From: G963663775 sp963663775
GTDB lineage: Bacteria > Bacillota > Clostridia > Oscillospirales > Butyricicoccaceae
Assembly: GCA_963663775.1 (NCBI GenBank)
Contig: OY760624.1
Coordinates: 2,666,001 to 2,730,000 of the forward strand
DNA: 64,000 nt
Direction: 5' to 3'
The notes below the pieces were generated by a model, which saw only the letters and a program-made list of their open reading frames with translations, searched no databases and was not told the origin of the DNA. Below are positions 25,383 through 34,323 of the stretch, piece by piece. The position numbers were made by a program, and so were the translations under genes. How positions within the stretch are numbered: the stretch's first letter is position 1; the number at the start of each line of letters is the position of its first letter.

Positions 25383-26456
25383 ATGAAATTAATCAGTTTA
25401 TTTGCCGGAGCTGGTGGTCTTGACCTCGGCTTCGAAAAAGCTGGATATGAAATCGTTATGGCTAATGAGTTTGACAAAACAATCTGGGCTACTTATGAAA
25501 AAAACCACACTGCCTCGTTAATAAAAGGAGATATTCGTGATATTAAAGCAGAAGATTTTCCTGATGAAATTGATGGAATTATAGGAGGTCCTCCTTGCCA
25601 ATCTTGGTCTGAGGCAGGAAGTTTGCGCGGAATTGAAGATATGCGCGGACAATTATTCTACGACTATATCCGGATTCTTAAAGAAAAACAACCGAAATTT
25701 TTTCTTGCTGAAAATGTTAGCGGTATGCTTTCCAGTCGTCATAGTGAAGCTGTAAAGAATATTATAGCTTTATTTGAAGGCTGCGGCTATGATGTGAGTC
25801 TTACTCTTGTAAATGCCTCCGACTATGGAGTGGCGCAGGATAGAAAACGTGTTTTCTATATTGGTTTTCGTAAAGATTTGAATGTAAATTTCAAATTTCC
25901 CACTCCAACTACTCCAACGACAGAAGGCAAATTGACTTTCAAAGATATTATTTGGGATTTAAAAGATACAGCTGTTCCTGCACTTGAAAAAAACAAACCA
26001 AATGACCCTAGCAAATTGGCAATGCTGAACCATGAATATTTCATCGGTGCATATTCTACAATTTTCATGAGTCGAAATAGAGTTAGAAGTTGGAGTGAGC
26101 AAGCATTCACTGTACAAGCTTCAGGTCGTCAATGCCAACTTCATCCCCAAGCGCCAAAAATGATTAAATTAGGGAAGAACGACTGTCGCTTTGTTGAGGG
26201 TAAAGAAGGACTCTATAGACGATTGACTGTACGTGAATGTGCAAGGGTTCAAGGGTTTCCTGACAATTTTGAATTTATATATGATAAGGTAGATACCGGA
26301 TACAAAATGATTGGCAATGCGGTACCTATTGAACTATCATATGTTATTGCAGCTAAAATCAAATCCACACTTGAGTCTTTGTCATATTGCTATAAACCCT
26401 ATCCGTTCGAATTTCAGCACCACAATTTGTGCGCTGTAGCTTCTTTTAATCACTGA
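25383..26456 (+). CDS. C5-cytosine DNA methyltransferase, M.HaeIII-like
   Basis: The 357-residue enzyme shows the C5 motifs in order: FAGAGGLDLGFEKAG (I, residues 7-21), IIGGPPCQSWSEAGS (IV, catalytic Cys72), FFLAENVSG (VI, Glu110), YGVAQDRKRVFYIGF (VIII), RRLTVRECARVQGFP (IX) and GYKMIGNAVP (X). Between VIII and IX, FTVQASGRQCQLHPQAP closely matches my memory of the M.HaeIII target-recognition region, so methylation of the inner C of GGCC is the prediction. The product protects host DNA from the adjacent nuclease. Its own ribosome site is now formed partly by IS110 DNA (GGGAG). Confidence 0.88.
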   Translation: MKLISLFAGAGGLDLGFEKAGYEIVMANEFDKTIWATYEKNHTASLIKGDIRDIKAEDFPDEIDGIIGGPPCQSWSEAGSLRGIEDMRGQLFYDYIRILKEKQPKFFLAENVSGMLSSRHSEAVKNIIALFEGCGYDVSLTLVNASDYGVAQDRKRVFYIGFRKDLNVNFKFPTPTTPTTEGKLTFKDIIWDLKDTAVPALEKNKPNDPSKLAMLNHEYFIGAYSTIFMSRNRVRSWSEQAFTVQASGRQCQLHPQAPKMIKLGKNDCRFVEGKEGLYRRLTVRECARVQGFPDNFEFIYDKVDTGYKMIGNAVPIELSYVIAAKIKSTLESLSYCYKPYPFEFQHHNLCAVASFNH

Positions 26457-26570
26457 ACTTATATTTTTGAACAAAACCGATCCCTTTAGATTAGCGTTTA
26501 TACCTTTAGACGTTTCCTCTAAAGGGATGCACTTCTCATTCAACTACTGTTATTCCCTATTTCAGCATCT

Positions 26571-26578
26571 GGATATGT
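26571..26578 (+). repeat. 8-bp target duplication, left (GGATATGT)
   Basis: GGATATGT is repeated exactly at 28,242-28,249. Together they flank an IS66-type remnant with inverted ends; 8 bp is the IS66 family duplication length. Confidence 0.8.
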
Positions 26579-26863
26579 GTAAGCGTCAAACGAGAATAAG
26601 AAAAGCCTGTTGCATCCCAGATTAACCAAGGGAAGCAGCAGGCTTGCACTCATCAGGTGCAGATTGCGGAAGCAGCAACGAGATACGTTCGGGATAAGCT
26701 GCCAAATCCAAATTCGGAGCGGTTTTCAAAATATATGCCAGATATCGATATGGTTCTAGTCCATTTTCCTTGGCAGTCTCAATGATGCTGAATATCACGG
26801 TACTGGACTTGGCACCTCTTTGTCCTGGTCAAGTAAAATTGTAACACAAGAGGCTAAAAGAAA

Positions 26864-27763
26864 TCAGCTAGCAGACCGTATCTCGAATGGTGTCCGATAT
26901 TGCAAATAAGAATGCGGTCTGACGTGGTTATACCAAACATATGCAAAATTTTCTATTGCATTACAAAGCTCGGTAAACGAATGAAAATGATGCAAATAAA
27001 TCAATTCTGATTTCAGTGTATTAAAGTAACGTTCCATGGGTGCATTTTGCCATGGACAACCGGCTCGGCTCATGCTTTGCGTCACGCCGACAGATTCACA
27101 AAATTCCGTGAATTTATACGAGGTAAATTGACTGCCTTGGTCACTGTGCAGCAGCAATTTCCCTCGGCTCCGCGGCTGTGCTGCCAGCGCTTTTTTCAAG
27201 GTGCAAATCGCCAAATCGCTGGTGATATCTTTATCCGTGATGCTGGCGACTACGCTGCGATCATATAAATCAAGGATGGTGCAGTTATAATACATTCGAC
27301 CATCTGCAAGGGCTACATAGGTGAAATCTGTACACCATTTTTGATTTTTCTGTGTTGCAGAAAAATCCTGCTGCAGCAAATTTTCGAATCTTTTATGTGG
27401 TTTTCCCAAGTCGGTTTTTCTGAATTTTCTTCGCACAATAGAATACAGGTTTAATGTTTGATTCATATATTTATGCACAGTTAAAGTACTTAGATGAATA
27501 GAGATTCGCGATAGAAAAATGCGCATTTGACGATATCCATCCACACCATTATGCTCGTGATAAATCCGTTCTATTTGCTTGAACACTTGTTGTTTATGTT
27601 CCTGATATGCTTTTTTTCGATTTTTCAGAAAATTGTAGTATGCGTTTGGACAAATTCCAATCCGGCGTAACAGCCACCGAATGCCGAATATACTATAGTG
27701 ATTTTGGATAAATCGATAAGCCTCTAATCGATTTCCTTTGCAAAGAATGCCGCCGCTTTTTTT
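26864..27763 (-). CDS. IS3-family OrfB catalytic part (rve integrase core)
   Basis: In the -1 frame after the slippery site the fusion reads KSGGILCKGNRLEAYRFIQN, then IFGIRWLLRRIGICPNAYYN and YHEHNGVDGYRQMRIFL. The DDE core follows: KWCTDFTYVALADGR (first D), LLLHSDQGSQFTSYKF (second D) and NAPMERYFNTLKSEL (E). The first internal ATG is at 27,586, but the active form is the OrfAB fusion from 28,008. All catalytic residues are present, so the element looks functional. Confidence 0.85.
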   Translation of the reverse strand, partial: KKSGGILCKGNRLEAYRFIQNHYSIFGIRWLLRRIGICPNAYYNFLKNRKKAYQEHKQQVFKQIERIYHEHNGVDGYRQMRIFLSRISIHLSTLTVHKYMNQTLNLYSIVRRKFRKTDLGKPHKRFENLLQQDFSATQKNQKWCTDFTYVALADGRMYYNCTILDLYDRSVVASITDKDITSDLAICTLKKALAAQPRSRGKLLLHSDQGSQFTSYKFTEFCESVGVTQSMSRAGCPWQNAPMERYFNTLKSELIYLHHFHSFTELCNAIENFAYVWYNHVRPHSYLQYRTPFEIRSAS

Positions 27764-28008
27764 AGAAATTCATTTTCCTTTTTTGCTTCTGCCAGTTCTC
27801 GCTGTAATCGCCGAATTTCCTTCATTTCATCATATTCTGCTTGGGCTTCTGGATTTGTTTGGCATTCTTCTGCAAATTCTCGACACCACTTGGAGATGCT
27901 CGCTTTCGAAACTCCATATTCCGCTGTGATGCTTTTATATGTGCGTCCTTGCTCTACATGTAACTGTACAATTCTTTTTCTGAATTCCGGCTCATAATTC
28001 TGTGACAT
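27724..28008 (-). CDS. IS3-family OrfA (HTH_Tnp_1)
   Basis: The 94-residue protein MSQNYEPEFRKRIVQLHVEQ carries the transposase_8 helix-turn-helix (YKSITAEYGVSKASISKWCREF). A leucine zipper follows (RLQRELAEAKKENEFLKKAAAF). Its end holds the slippery A AAA AAA G (27,757-27,763), where ribosomes shift -1 to make OrfAB. Confidence 0.88.
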   Translation of the reverse strand: MSQNYEPEFRKRIVQLHVEQGRTYKSITAEYGVSKASISKWCREFAEECQTNPEAQAEYDEMKEIRRLQRELAEAKKENEFLKKAAAFFAKEID

Positions 28009-28079
28009 TTTGTCCCTCTTTTCTTTTGGTTCTTTCAGTATATCTTATGAGCCTCTACTGTTACAACTTTAGTTTATCA

Positions 28080-28752
28080 CAACACATGCTCTGCAAGCTC
28101 TGTTCCATTCGTTAGCGCTCCCTCGGACTCTAATAGACTCCGTTAGACTCTATTGGAGTCTATGGGTGTCTTTTAGACTTTTGGGATTATTGTCCCATGG
28201 CTACGGCTTTCTTTCAAGCCGCTCTCGGGTTTGACGCTTACGGATATGTGCCCAATCCTCCTAATTCAAAAACCAATTTACACTACAAAACCTACTATTT
28301 TTATCGGTTTTTCGCCTAAAGATACAACAAATCCCACCTCTTTCCGAGATGGGATTTGTTGTATCAATGATATTTAATGATTTACCCCCATCAAACCATG
28401 TTGCTATAATTAATGTCTACTGAATAAATCAACAGTTGTGCAGATGACTTGAAATTTTGCACTTACTGTCCTAAAAGCAATTGTTTTTGAGGGTTGAGAA
28501 GCAGATGAATGATATGGACTCCATATTTATACGTTATGAGTATTTCGTCTTCATTTCTTAAGTGCAAGGGTTTTAGTACAAAACTGCAAAAAACCTTGCA
28601 CCTCGCAATTTCTTAGCTATGCCCGTTCTCGCCTATTCGCCCGATATCGCGTGGTTTCTATTGATTTCAAATTATTCAGCAGGCATTAATTAAACGATTT
28701 GTCAGAGGAAAAGTGTAGGAAGAACCGAACGAATTTATTTTTTATTCTGCTC
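28080..28752. other. intergenic region with hairpins between IS debris and the Wadjet operon
   Basis: No credible gene. Past the IS66 end there is a perfect inverted repeat at 28,321-28,365 (GATACAACAAATCCCA / TGGGATTTGTTGTATC, 13-nt loop) that could terminate in both directions. A second hairpin at about 28,560-28,604 (GCAAGGGTTTT / AAAACCTTGC) may end the Wadjet transcript. Confidence 0.5.
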
Positions 28753-28965
28753 CTATTCGCATAAGTATTTTTTCTTTGCATACTCCACCGTATAGTTTCC
28801 AAACGCAATCTGCATTGCAGACAACAATTCTTCTGTCTGTTTTTCGGAGTAATCTAATATTTTACACGCGATCCGCATATACCCACAACAAGCCGCATTT
28901 GACCATTGTTCTTCACATATCAGCTGAATCAAATTTTTTGCAGATTGTTCTTGTCCGTTTTCCAT
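28753..28965 (-). CDS. small hypothetical protein downstream of jetD
   Basis: Starting at ATG 28,965 (a GTG lies four codons upstream), the 70-residue product is helical and cysteine-rich (EQWSNAACCGYMRIACKIL), ending YTVEYAKKKYLCE. It follows jetD by about 65 nt in the same direction and may be the last gene of the transcript. I do not recognise the family and see no toxin or regulator motif. Confidence 0.5.
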   Translation of the reverse strand: MENGQEQSAKNLIQLICEEQWSNAACCGYMRIACKILDYSEKQTEELLSAMQIAFGNYTVEYAKKKYLCE

Positions 28966-29031
28966 ACTGATAATCACGCCTTTCCATAATAAAAATCGTT
29001 TCTCTATCAGTATATGAATTTTTAAAGAAAA

Positions 29032-30288
29032 TTATTCCATTATATTTACCAACATGGCTTCCTGCTCTAATTTTTGCTGATGTTCCATCATATACAAAAT
29101 ACACGTTTGACAATCTAGAAGTTCTGGCATTTGCAGCAGACATCTTAATCGTTCCACATAAGACGGCGTTATAGCAACAGCAAAACGACAATGTTGCTGC
29201 AGTTCTCTTTCGTCCATGCAATATACACGGATATTCGGATTGATTTCCCGCCGAAGCCGTGCCAGCATTGAAAAACCACCATAATCGATATCACCCCAGT
29301 GAGACCATGTGCAGTCTTCTGGCATAACATGTGCAATTGCTTGAAAAAATTTTTTCTTTGACGGACTGTATTGCCCTCCATGATACAAAACAATTTCATT
29401 TTTATTCTTTTTCGTACGTATATAATCGATATAATTAGCACGATTCTCAATTGACAATATCCGCTCCACATCCGAAGGAATAAGCAATGTTGCACGCAGC
29501 AAATCCGGTAAACAAACACTGCCACCTGCCTGTAAACAGGAAAAATCTATCGACGCACTTTCAAAAAGAAGCTGTATACTGCCGCAAAATTCAAACTGCT
29601 CTGGATATTTTACAATACCGACCTGTCGTAGCAATTCTTGATCTTTTACATCTTCATCTACATCCAAATAGGTTCTCAAAATGCGCAGCAATCTGGACTT
29701 TACGGTTCTCTCAAATTTTTTTGTATCGCCATAACACTGTAAGGAGAACAGCCGTTCTAGCATTTCTTCATCATGCATGCTATCGATATATTGGATGGCA
29801 CGAAATAAATCTACTCGTTCTGCTACAGTTTCCGGCAGTCGATTTCCGATATGTCGTTTATACGAAATCGTTTCATATAACGACTGTAAATAGGCTTTTG
29901 CCCATTCCGTGTGAATCTCTTTTAATAATTCTAAAATCTCTAAACAAACCGCATCAATCATACTGCTCTTTGGCTTTCGGCCAACAGTAGCATATGCAGT
30001 AGATAAGTTCTCATATTGTAGCCATACCTTTGCAAGGATATGGTTTTCCTCGCCCTTCATCCACTGAAAATCTACAAGTCTTCGTTCTGCCAATGCGAAA
30101 ATAGCCCGATTGATGGTGATTCGCTTGTCACTGTCCTCAATATCATATTGTGGAAAATCACATTGCCCGCCATCATATAGTTTGAGCATAATCCTGCGTG
30201 TCGGTGTTGTTCCTTCTTGAAAAAAACGACTGCGCTCATATTTATCCAATAGACTTGTCAAAACCTCCCGTTGCCACAGATCATTCAT
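29032..30288 (-). CDS. jetD: Wadjet JetD, Toprim nuclease subunit
   Basis: ATG 30,288 overlaps the jetC stop by 8 nt and is preferred to the longer frame. The 418-residue protein has an N-terminal helical DUF3322-type part. The C-terminal DUF2220/Toprim domain includes ILSIENRANYIDYI (acidic Glu-Asn), IVLYHGGQYSPSKKKFF and SHWGDIDYGGFSML, the DxDxG-type metal site related to topoisomerase VI. In Wadjet, JetD cleaves plasmid DNA bent by the JetABC condensin. Motifs appear intact. It ends the four-gene operon. Confidence 0.92.
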   Translation of the reverse strand: MNDLWQREVLTSLLDKYERSRFFQEGTTPTRRIMLKLYDGGQCDFPQYDIEDSDKRITINRAIFALAERRLVDFQWMKGEENHILAKVWLQYENLSTAYATVGRKPKSSMIDAVCLEILELLKEIHTEWAKAYLQSLYETISYKRHIGNRLPETVAERVDLFRAIQYIDSMHDEEMLERLFSLQCYGDTKKFERTVKSRLLRILRTYLDVDEDVKDQELLRQVGIVKYPEQFEFCGSIQLLFESASIDFSCLQAGGSVCLPDLLRATLLIPSDVERILSIENRANYIDYIRTKKNKNEIVLYHGGQYSPSKKKFFQAIAHVMPEDCTWSHWGDIDYGGFSMLARLRREINPNIRVYCMDERELQQHCRFAVAITPSYVERLRCLLQMPELLDCQTCILYMMEHQQKLEQEAMLVNIME

Positions 30289-33200
30289 ATACGATTTCCT
30301 CAAGCTGTTTCGGATCAAAATAACGCACACACGAATGCTTGCCATCTCGTAACACACACAAATTCCGATCTACTAGTGTAGCGATATCTCCTACTTTATC
30401 TGGCGGTGCAGAAAGAATCACTTGAAAATCAAATTGCCGCAGTAGCTCTACACTGCGCACAATGCGCTCACCATCCATTTTGGAAAATGCCTCATCAAAT
30501 ATGATAAGACGAGAAGTATTGGCACGCTTATCCCGTCCCACACGATATAGCTGTGCAAAGGATGCCAACACCGCAATATAGAACGGTGTCTGTGTTTCAC
30601 CTCCTGATTTTTTTCCAAGCGTCTTTGATAATCGCTGTGCTTCGCCGTCACGATTGATTACTTCTAAATCAAAGGATAGATACGTGCGATAATCTGTAAA
30701 TGCTTTGACACGCTTCTCATAATCTTCTTGGTCATATTCTTTTGCCGAAGCATTCTCGTTGGTGATAATTGCAAACAGTTCTGCAATTTCATCTTTATAT
30801 TTTGTACGAAATTGCTCTGCAAGCAAATTGTAACCACCTTCTAACAACATAGGGTCAACAATCATATCATAATACCGCTTGTATTCCGGCTTCGGTATGA
30901 TGCGGAAACGATAGGTATCTTCGCCAAAAGAACTGCCAGAAAGAGCTGTGTTCAATCCGTCGATTTGTCGGTGTGCTGCTTTGATATGGTCTTGTAGACG
31001 ACTTAGAAAATCTTCTTGAAATTGCTCAAATGCCTTCTCACGGGTATCTTCAATTCGTGCTAAATATTCTGGCAATTTGTTTTCACTCAATTCCAGCCAT
31101 GCATTATCGTATATATCATTATCTTCGCTCTTGATAGAATACCCCATAATATATTTGTCATTGTAGCTACGACGCCAGTCTAGCAATTCCTCCCACATTC
31201 GCTCACGTGCGTTTGCTGCTTTACTCAATTCGCGTGGAAACGCTTTATAAATATCTACCGGATTGCCTCTGACAGATAGTTCGCGCTGATACCGCACACT
31301 GCCAGTAACATCGACCCAGTCCGCAGCATACTTTTCTGCAACAACATACTGCAGGGCTTCCCATTCCCTCTTGAACTGTGGTATTTTTTCCTCCCGACAA
31401 ACACGTAGCTGCTCTATTTTTGTAGCACGCTCTTCACTATGCGCTTTCCATTGCTCCTCCAACACATTCTTTGCAGCTCGAACCTCTCGAATGCGTGTTT
31501 CCAGTGCAACAATCGTGCTTTGGTCCATAGCATCTCGGCTCTCCTGCAAAGATGCAATTTCTATCTCTAAGCTCGGTACGGCAGAAATCCCTTTTGCTGC
31601 AGAAAGTGCATGCGATATCTCTGTTTCACTCCATTCAGGAAGCCCTGTGCTGGACTGCACCCCGATTAAAACAGCGGCACATGCATCTATTTGACTGACC
31701 AGCCGATTCATCTCTCGTTTGACATCTTCCAATCGTCTGCGAATTGCACCTTGACCAATCGCTGGTTTTGCCCATCGCTCCGGATTCATCGCACGTATCA
31801 CAAAATTTTGATAAAGCACTCCCTCATCTGTCACCGCCGTGCGAAACTGACGCAGCTGTTCCGCTTTTTCACATTTTTTTACACGTCCTAATACGTAATC
31901 CAAGAAGATACGCACATCTGGCTCGGTTGTTTCAATTTCTTCCGCCAAACTGCCCACTTCGGCCACGGGATTTCTGGACTTGAGTTTTTCAATATCCACA
32001 ATACCCGTTCCATAAAGTGCTTTTTTTCGCTTGATTGCATCAAAAACCCGTATAGCCTCTTTGAGATGCTCCTGTGGCACAATGATATAATATTTTTGCG
32101 TGTGCAAATACCCTTCAATCACGTTACGCCAACGGTCATTCTTGACTTCTGCTGCCTCTGCTGCAATCCACACCTGTATCTCTTTTCCCATATGCAGACG
32201 CAGATGCGCCGCAATGGCTTCTTTTAAATCCAAAGCATCCTGCGGAAAATGATAGATTCCCTGTTCCAAAGAATGTTTTTCCTGCTGTAACGCAGTTCGT
32301 TGTTTAGCAAGTACCGTTTGCTCTTCTTCCATACGAGAATGTAATCCAATGGCACTTTTCTTTAGCGCAGTTGCATCCTGCACATATGCTTTCCAACCAT
32401 TTTCTCCAACACTACGAATCTTATCTGCATCCAAAGGCAACAATAATTTAATTTTTTGTGCAAAAGACTGTCCTTCCGCATACAAAACTTGTACGCGCTC
32501 CAACAGCAAAGGTTCTATCAAATTTTCTTGCACCAATGCGATTTTTCGAATCATCTCTGCGGTATTTAGCTGCCATGCAGAGATGCACTTGGAAAACACT
32601 GCATATACGGTTTGATAGTCCTCCTGCAAAGTGGCTATCTGTTTTTCTTTTTCTACGATCTGCGCATCGATACGATGCAGTGCTTGAGCCTGCTCATTGT
32701 TCAGCAACTTTACCTGCAGCAGATTGTGTTCTTCTTGTAATGTTTGATTTCTTCGATCTTCTTCCAGAATGATTTCCGCCAGTGTAGTCACTTGTTCTGC
32801 AAGCTGTATTTCCTTTGCTTGCTCGGCTTTCATCTCTGCGACTTTTACATCCGCTTTTGCGCAATCAATCAAATAGTCATATAACTTTTCATTTTGCTTG
32901 TGGGTGGTATACGCATGATGAGCGTTTAAGATTTGCTCCAAGCAAAGGATACGGTCTTTCAAAACCTCCGCTTCTTTTTCCAGCCGTTTATAGCTTCTGA
33001 TATTATCTTGCATTTGACTGACGTCCACGTTTTCCTGCATATCACATACAAATTCTGAGATAAACTGCTGAATATCTACATTCGGATTGAACGACACTGC
33101 TTTTTTCAAAAGTCTACCGAATTGTTCCCGCAATCCGCCTAATTTTCCATACAAATGGGTTCTGAAATCCCTACCAACTTCTGTAGTATAGTTCTTTCTC

Positions 33201-33679
33201 GTATATTGTTCTTTCAAAAACGCCCGCAATGATGGAATATCCATCGGTATTTTTTGTTCCACAAACTCATTTGCAGGAATCTCACCATCATACTGGAAAA
33301 ATAATTTCTGCATATCATTTTCAGAATATGTATCAAAGCAACAGCCAGCAGTCAATTTTTTCTGTTTTTCTTCATCCCAAAATTCCAATGCGATATAGCT
33401 GGTAAATCGCCCATTGCGCAGATGCTTAAACCCCATGTCCTCATCATCACCCAGCTCCCCACGAAGATACCCAAATAACGAGCGATTTCCCTTCCCTGTT
33501 GCGGCTTTATTGAAAAAACTTCCACTAGTATCCCCTAATAGAATCAACTGCAGTGCATCAATAATCGTTGATTTACCAGAAGCGTTTTTTCCAGTTAAAA
33601 AATTCAGCTGTTCAAAGGCAATGATTTCATGCGTAAAATAATGCCAATGGATGAGCAGCAGCTTTGTCATGCGTTTCAT
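30281..33679 (-). CDS. jetC: Wadjet JetC, SMC/MukB-like ATPase
   Basis: This 1,132-residue SMC protein has Walker A FLTGKNASGKSTIIDALQ (residues 28-45). Two long coiled-coil arms surround a hinge near the middle. The signature LGKKSGGETQTPFYIAVLA and Walker B SRLIIFDEAFSKMDGER are near the C-terminus. It drives loop extrusion on DNA and, with JetA and JetB, selects small closed circles for cleavage. The start lies within the jetB stop (ATGA), so synthesis is coupled. The length matches the family and no disruption is seen. Confidence 0.94.
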   Translation of the reverse strand: MKRMTKLLLIHWHYFTHEIIAFEQLNFLTGKNASGKSTIIDALQLILLGDTSGSFFNKAATGKGNRSLFGYLRGELGDDEDMGFKHLRNGRFTSYIALEFWDEEKQKKLTAGCCFDTYSENDMQKLFFQYDGEIPANEFVEQKIPMDIPSLRAFLKEQYTRKNYTTEVGRDFRTHLYGKLGGLREQFGRLLKKAVSFNPNVDIQQFISEFVCDMQENVDVSQMQDNIRSYKRLEKEAEVLKDRILCLEQILNAHHAYTTHKQNEKLYDYLIDCAKADVKVAEMKAEQAKEIQLAEQVTTLAEIILEEDRRNQTLQEEHNLLQVKLLNNEQAQALHRIDAQIVEKEKQIATLQEDYQTVYAVFSKCISAWQLNTAEMIRKIALVQENLIEPLLLERVQVLYAEGQSFAQKIKLLLPLDADKIRSVGENGWKAYVQDATALKKSAIGLHSRMEEEQTVLAKQRTALQQEKHSLEQGIYHFPQDALDLKEAIAAHLRLHMGKEIQVWIAAEAAEVKNDRWRNVIEGYLHTQKYYIIVPQEHLKEAIRVFDAIKRKKALYGTGIVDIEKLKSRNPVAEVGSLAEEIETTEPDVRIFLDYVLGRVKKCEKAEQLRQFRTAVTDEGVLYQNFVIRAMNPERWAKPAIGQGAIRRRLEDVKREMNRLVSQIDACAAVLIGVQSSTGLPEWSETEISHALSAAKGISAVPSLEIEIASLQESRDAMDQSTIVALETRIREVRAAKNVLEEQWKAHSEERATKIEQLRVCREEKIPQFKREWEALQYVVAEKYAADWVDVTGSVRYQRELSVRGNPVDIYKAFPRELSKAANARERMWEELLDWRRSYNDKYIMGYSIKSEDNDIYDNAWLELSENKLPEYLARIEDTREKAFEQFQEDFLSRLQDHIKAAHRQIDGLNTALSGSSFGEDTYRFRIIPKPEYKRYYDMIVDPMLLEGGYNLLAEQFRTKYKDEIAELFAIITNENASAKEYDQEDYEKRVKAFTDYRTYLSFDLEVINRDGEAQRLSKTLGKKSGGETQTPFYIAVLASFAQLYRVGRDKRANTSRLIIFDEAFSKMDGERIVRSVELLRQFDFQVILSAPPDKVGDIATLVDRNLCVLRDGKHSCVRYFDPKQLEEIVYE

Positions 33680-34323
33680 TCGGTGTCCTCCTGCTCCTGT
33701 GCCCCCATATCGATGTCTTCCACACGCAACTCTTCCAACTGAGTCATCATATCATTGATGCCTTGATTGGAAATAATGCACAAGATTGAAGGCAAGATTA
33801 GAATTTGATTACCCTCATTCCGCCAAGCACCCGTATCCATTTTTTGAATGATATTATAGTGCACTAATGTGCGTTGCGCTTCTAATCGTTCTTTTTGCGT
33901 TGTTTTGCCTTGACTGAGCAGCCCAAGCATACGCATCTTTTCGATAACCGCTTGCGTATCCGTATTAACCGTGTGAAAGCTGCTAGCCTGTTCCCGCTGT
34001 TCTTCATAAATCAAGCGGCAAGTATACAAAAAAAGCGTGGTAAAGCGTTCGATGCGCAAGCGATTATGATCAAACACATTGATTAGCGATAGGATTCCAT
34101 ACCGATCATCTTTTTCCAATTGCCAACCTGTTACGGCGAAATACTCCTGCATTACAGAAAACAGTTTGGTTGCCATCTGATACTCGGGATTTGGCAGCGT
34201 CATCTGCTGTGAAGGCTGGTATTCATATCGAACCATATAGGTATGCGACAGCAGATAATTTGCCAATTTGCGAAATTCTCCTTTTTCATAAGCAGACAAC
34301 TTATCATATTGCTCATTCCACAT
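33676..34323 (-). CDS. jetB: Wadjet JetB, MukE-like subunit
   Basis: The 215-residue protein is built of tandem winged-helix segments (EKGEFRKLANYLLSHTYMVRYEY, FTTLFLYTCRLIYEEQ). It occupies the MukE/KITE position between the kleisin and the SMC genes. It overlaps jetA by 11 nt and jetC by 4 nt. Low sequence conservation is usual for this subunit, so the call relies on size, helical pattern and strict gene order. Confidence 0.88.
   Translation of the reverse strand: MWNEQYDKLSAYEKGEFRKLANYLLSHTYMVRYEYQPSQQMTLPNPEYQMATKLFSVMQEYFAVTGWQLEKDDRYGILSLINVFDHNRLRIERFTTLFLYTCRLIYEEQREQASSFHTVNTDTQAVIEKMRMLGLLSQGKTTQKERLEAQRTLVHYNIIQKMDTGAWRNEGNQILILPSILCIISNQGINDMMTQLEELRVEDIDMGAQEQEDTE

Larger units (their letters stand above)
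26826..28079 (-). mobile_element. IS3-family element (1,254 bp)
   Basis: The 30-bp ends TGGTCAAGTAAAATTGTAAC and TGATAAACTAAAGTTGTAAC (read inwards) match at about 20 positions overall and continue to AGAGGCT in both. It carries orfA and orfB joined by a -1 frameshift. It inserted into the IS66 remnant, so it is the younger event. No clear 3-bp duplication is visible, possibly because the host element was also deleted there. Confidence 0.8.
26579..28241. mobile_element. IS66-family remnant (non-autonomous), split by an IS3 element
   Basis: Terminal repeats GTAAGCGTCAAAC (26,579-26,591) and GTTTGACGCTTAC (28,229-28,241) bound it, with an 8-bp duplication outside. The left part encodes, on the minus strand, the tail of an IS66 transposase (VIFSIIETAKENGLEPYRYLAYILK). 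The right part is non-coding with repeated AGACTC units. Most of the transposase is gone. The nested IS3-family element occupies 26,826-28,079. A related but more eroded IS66 piece lies at 54.45-54.85 kb. Confidence 0.75.
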
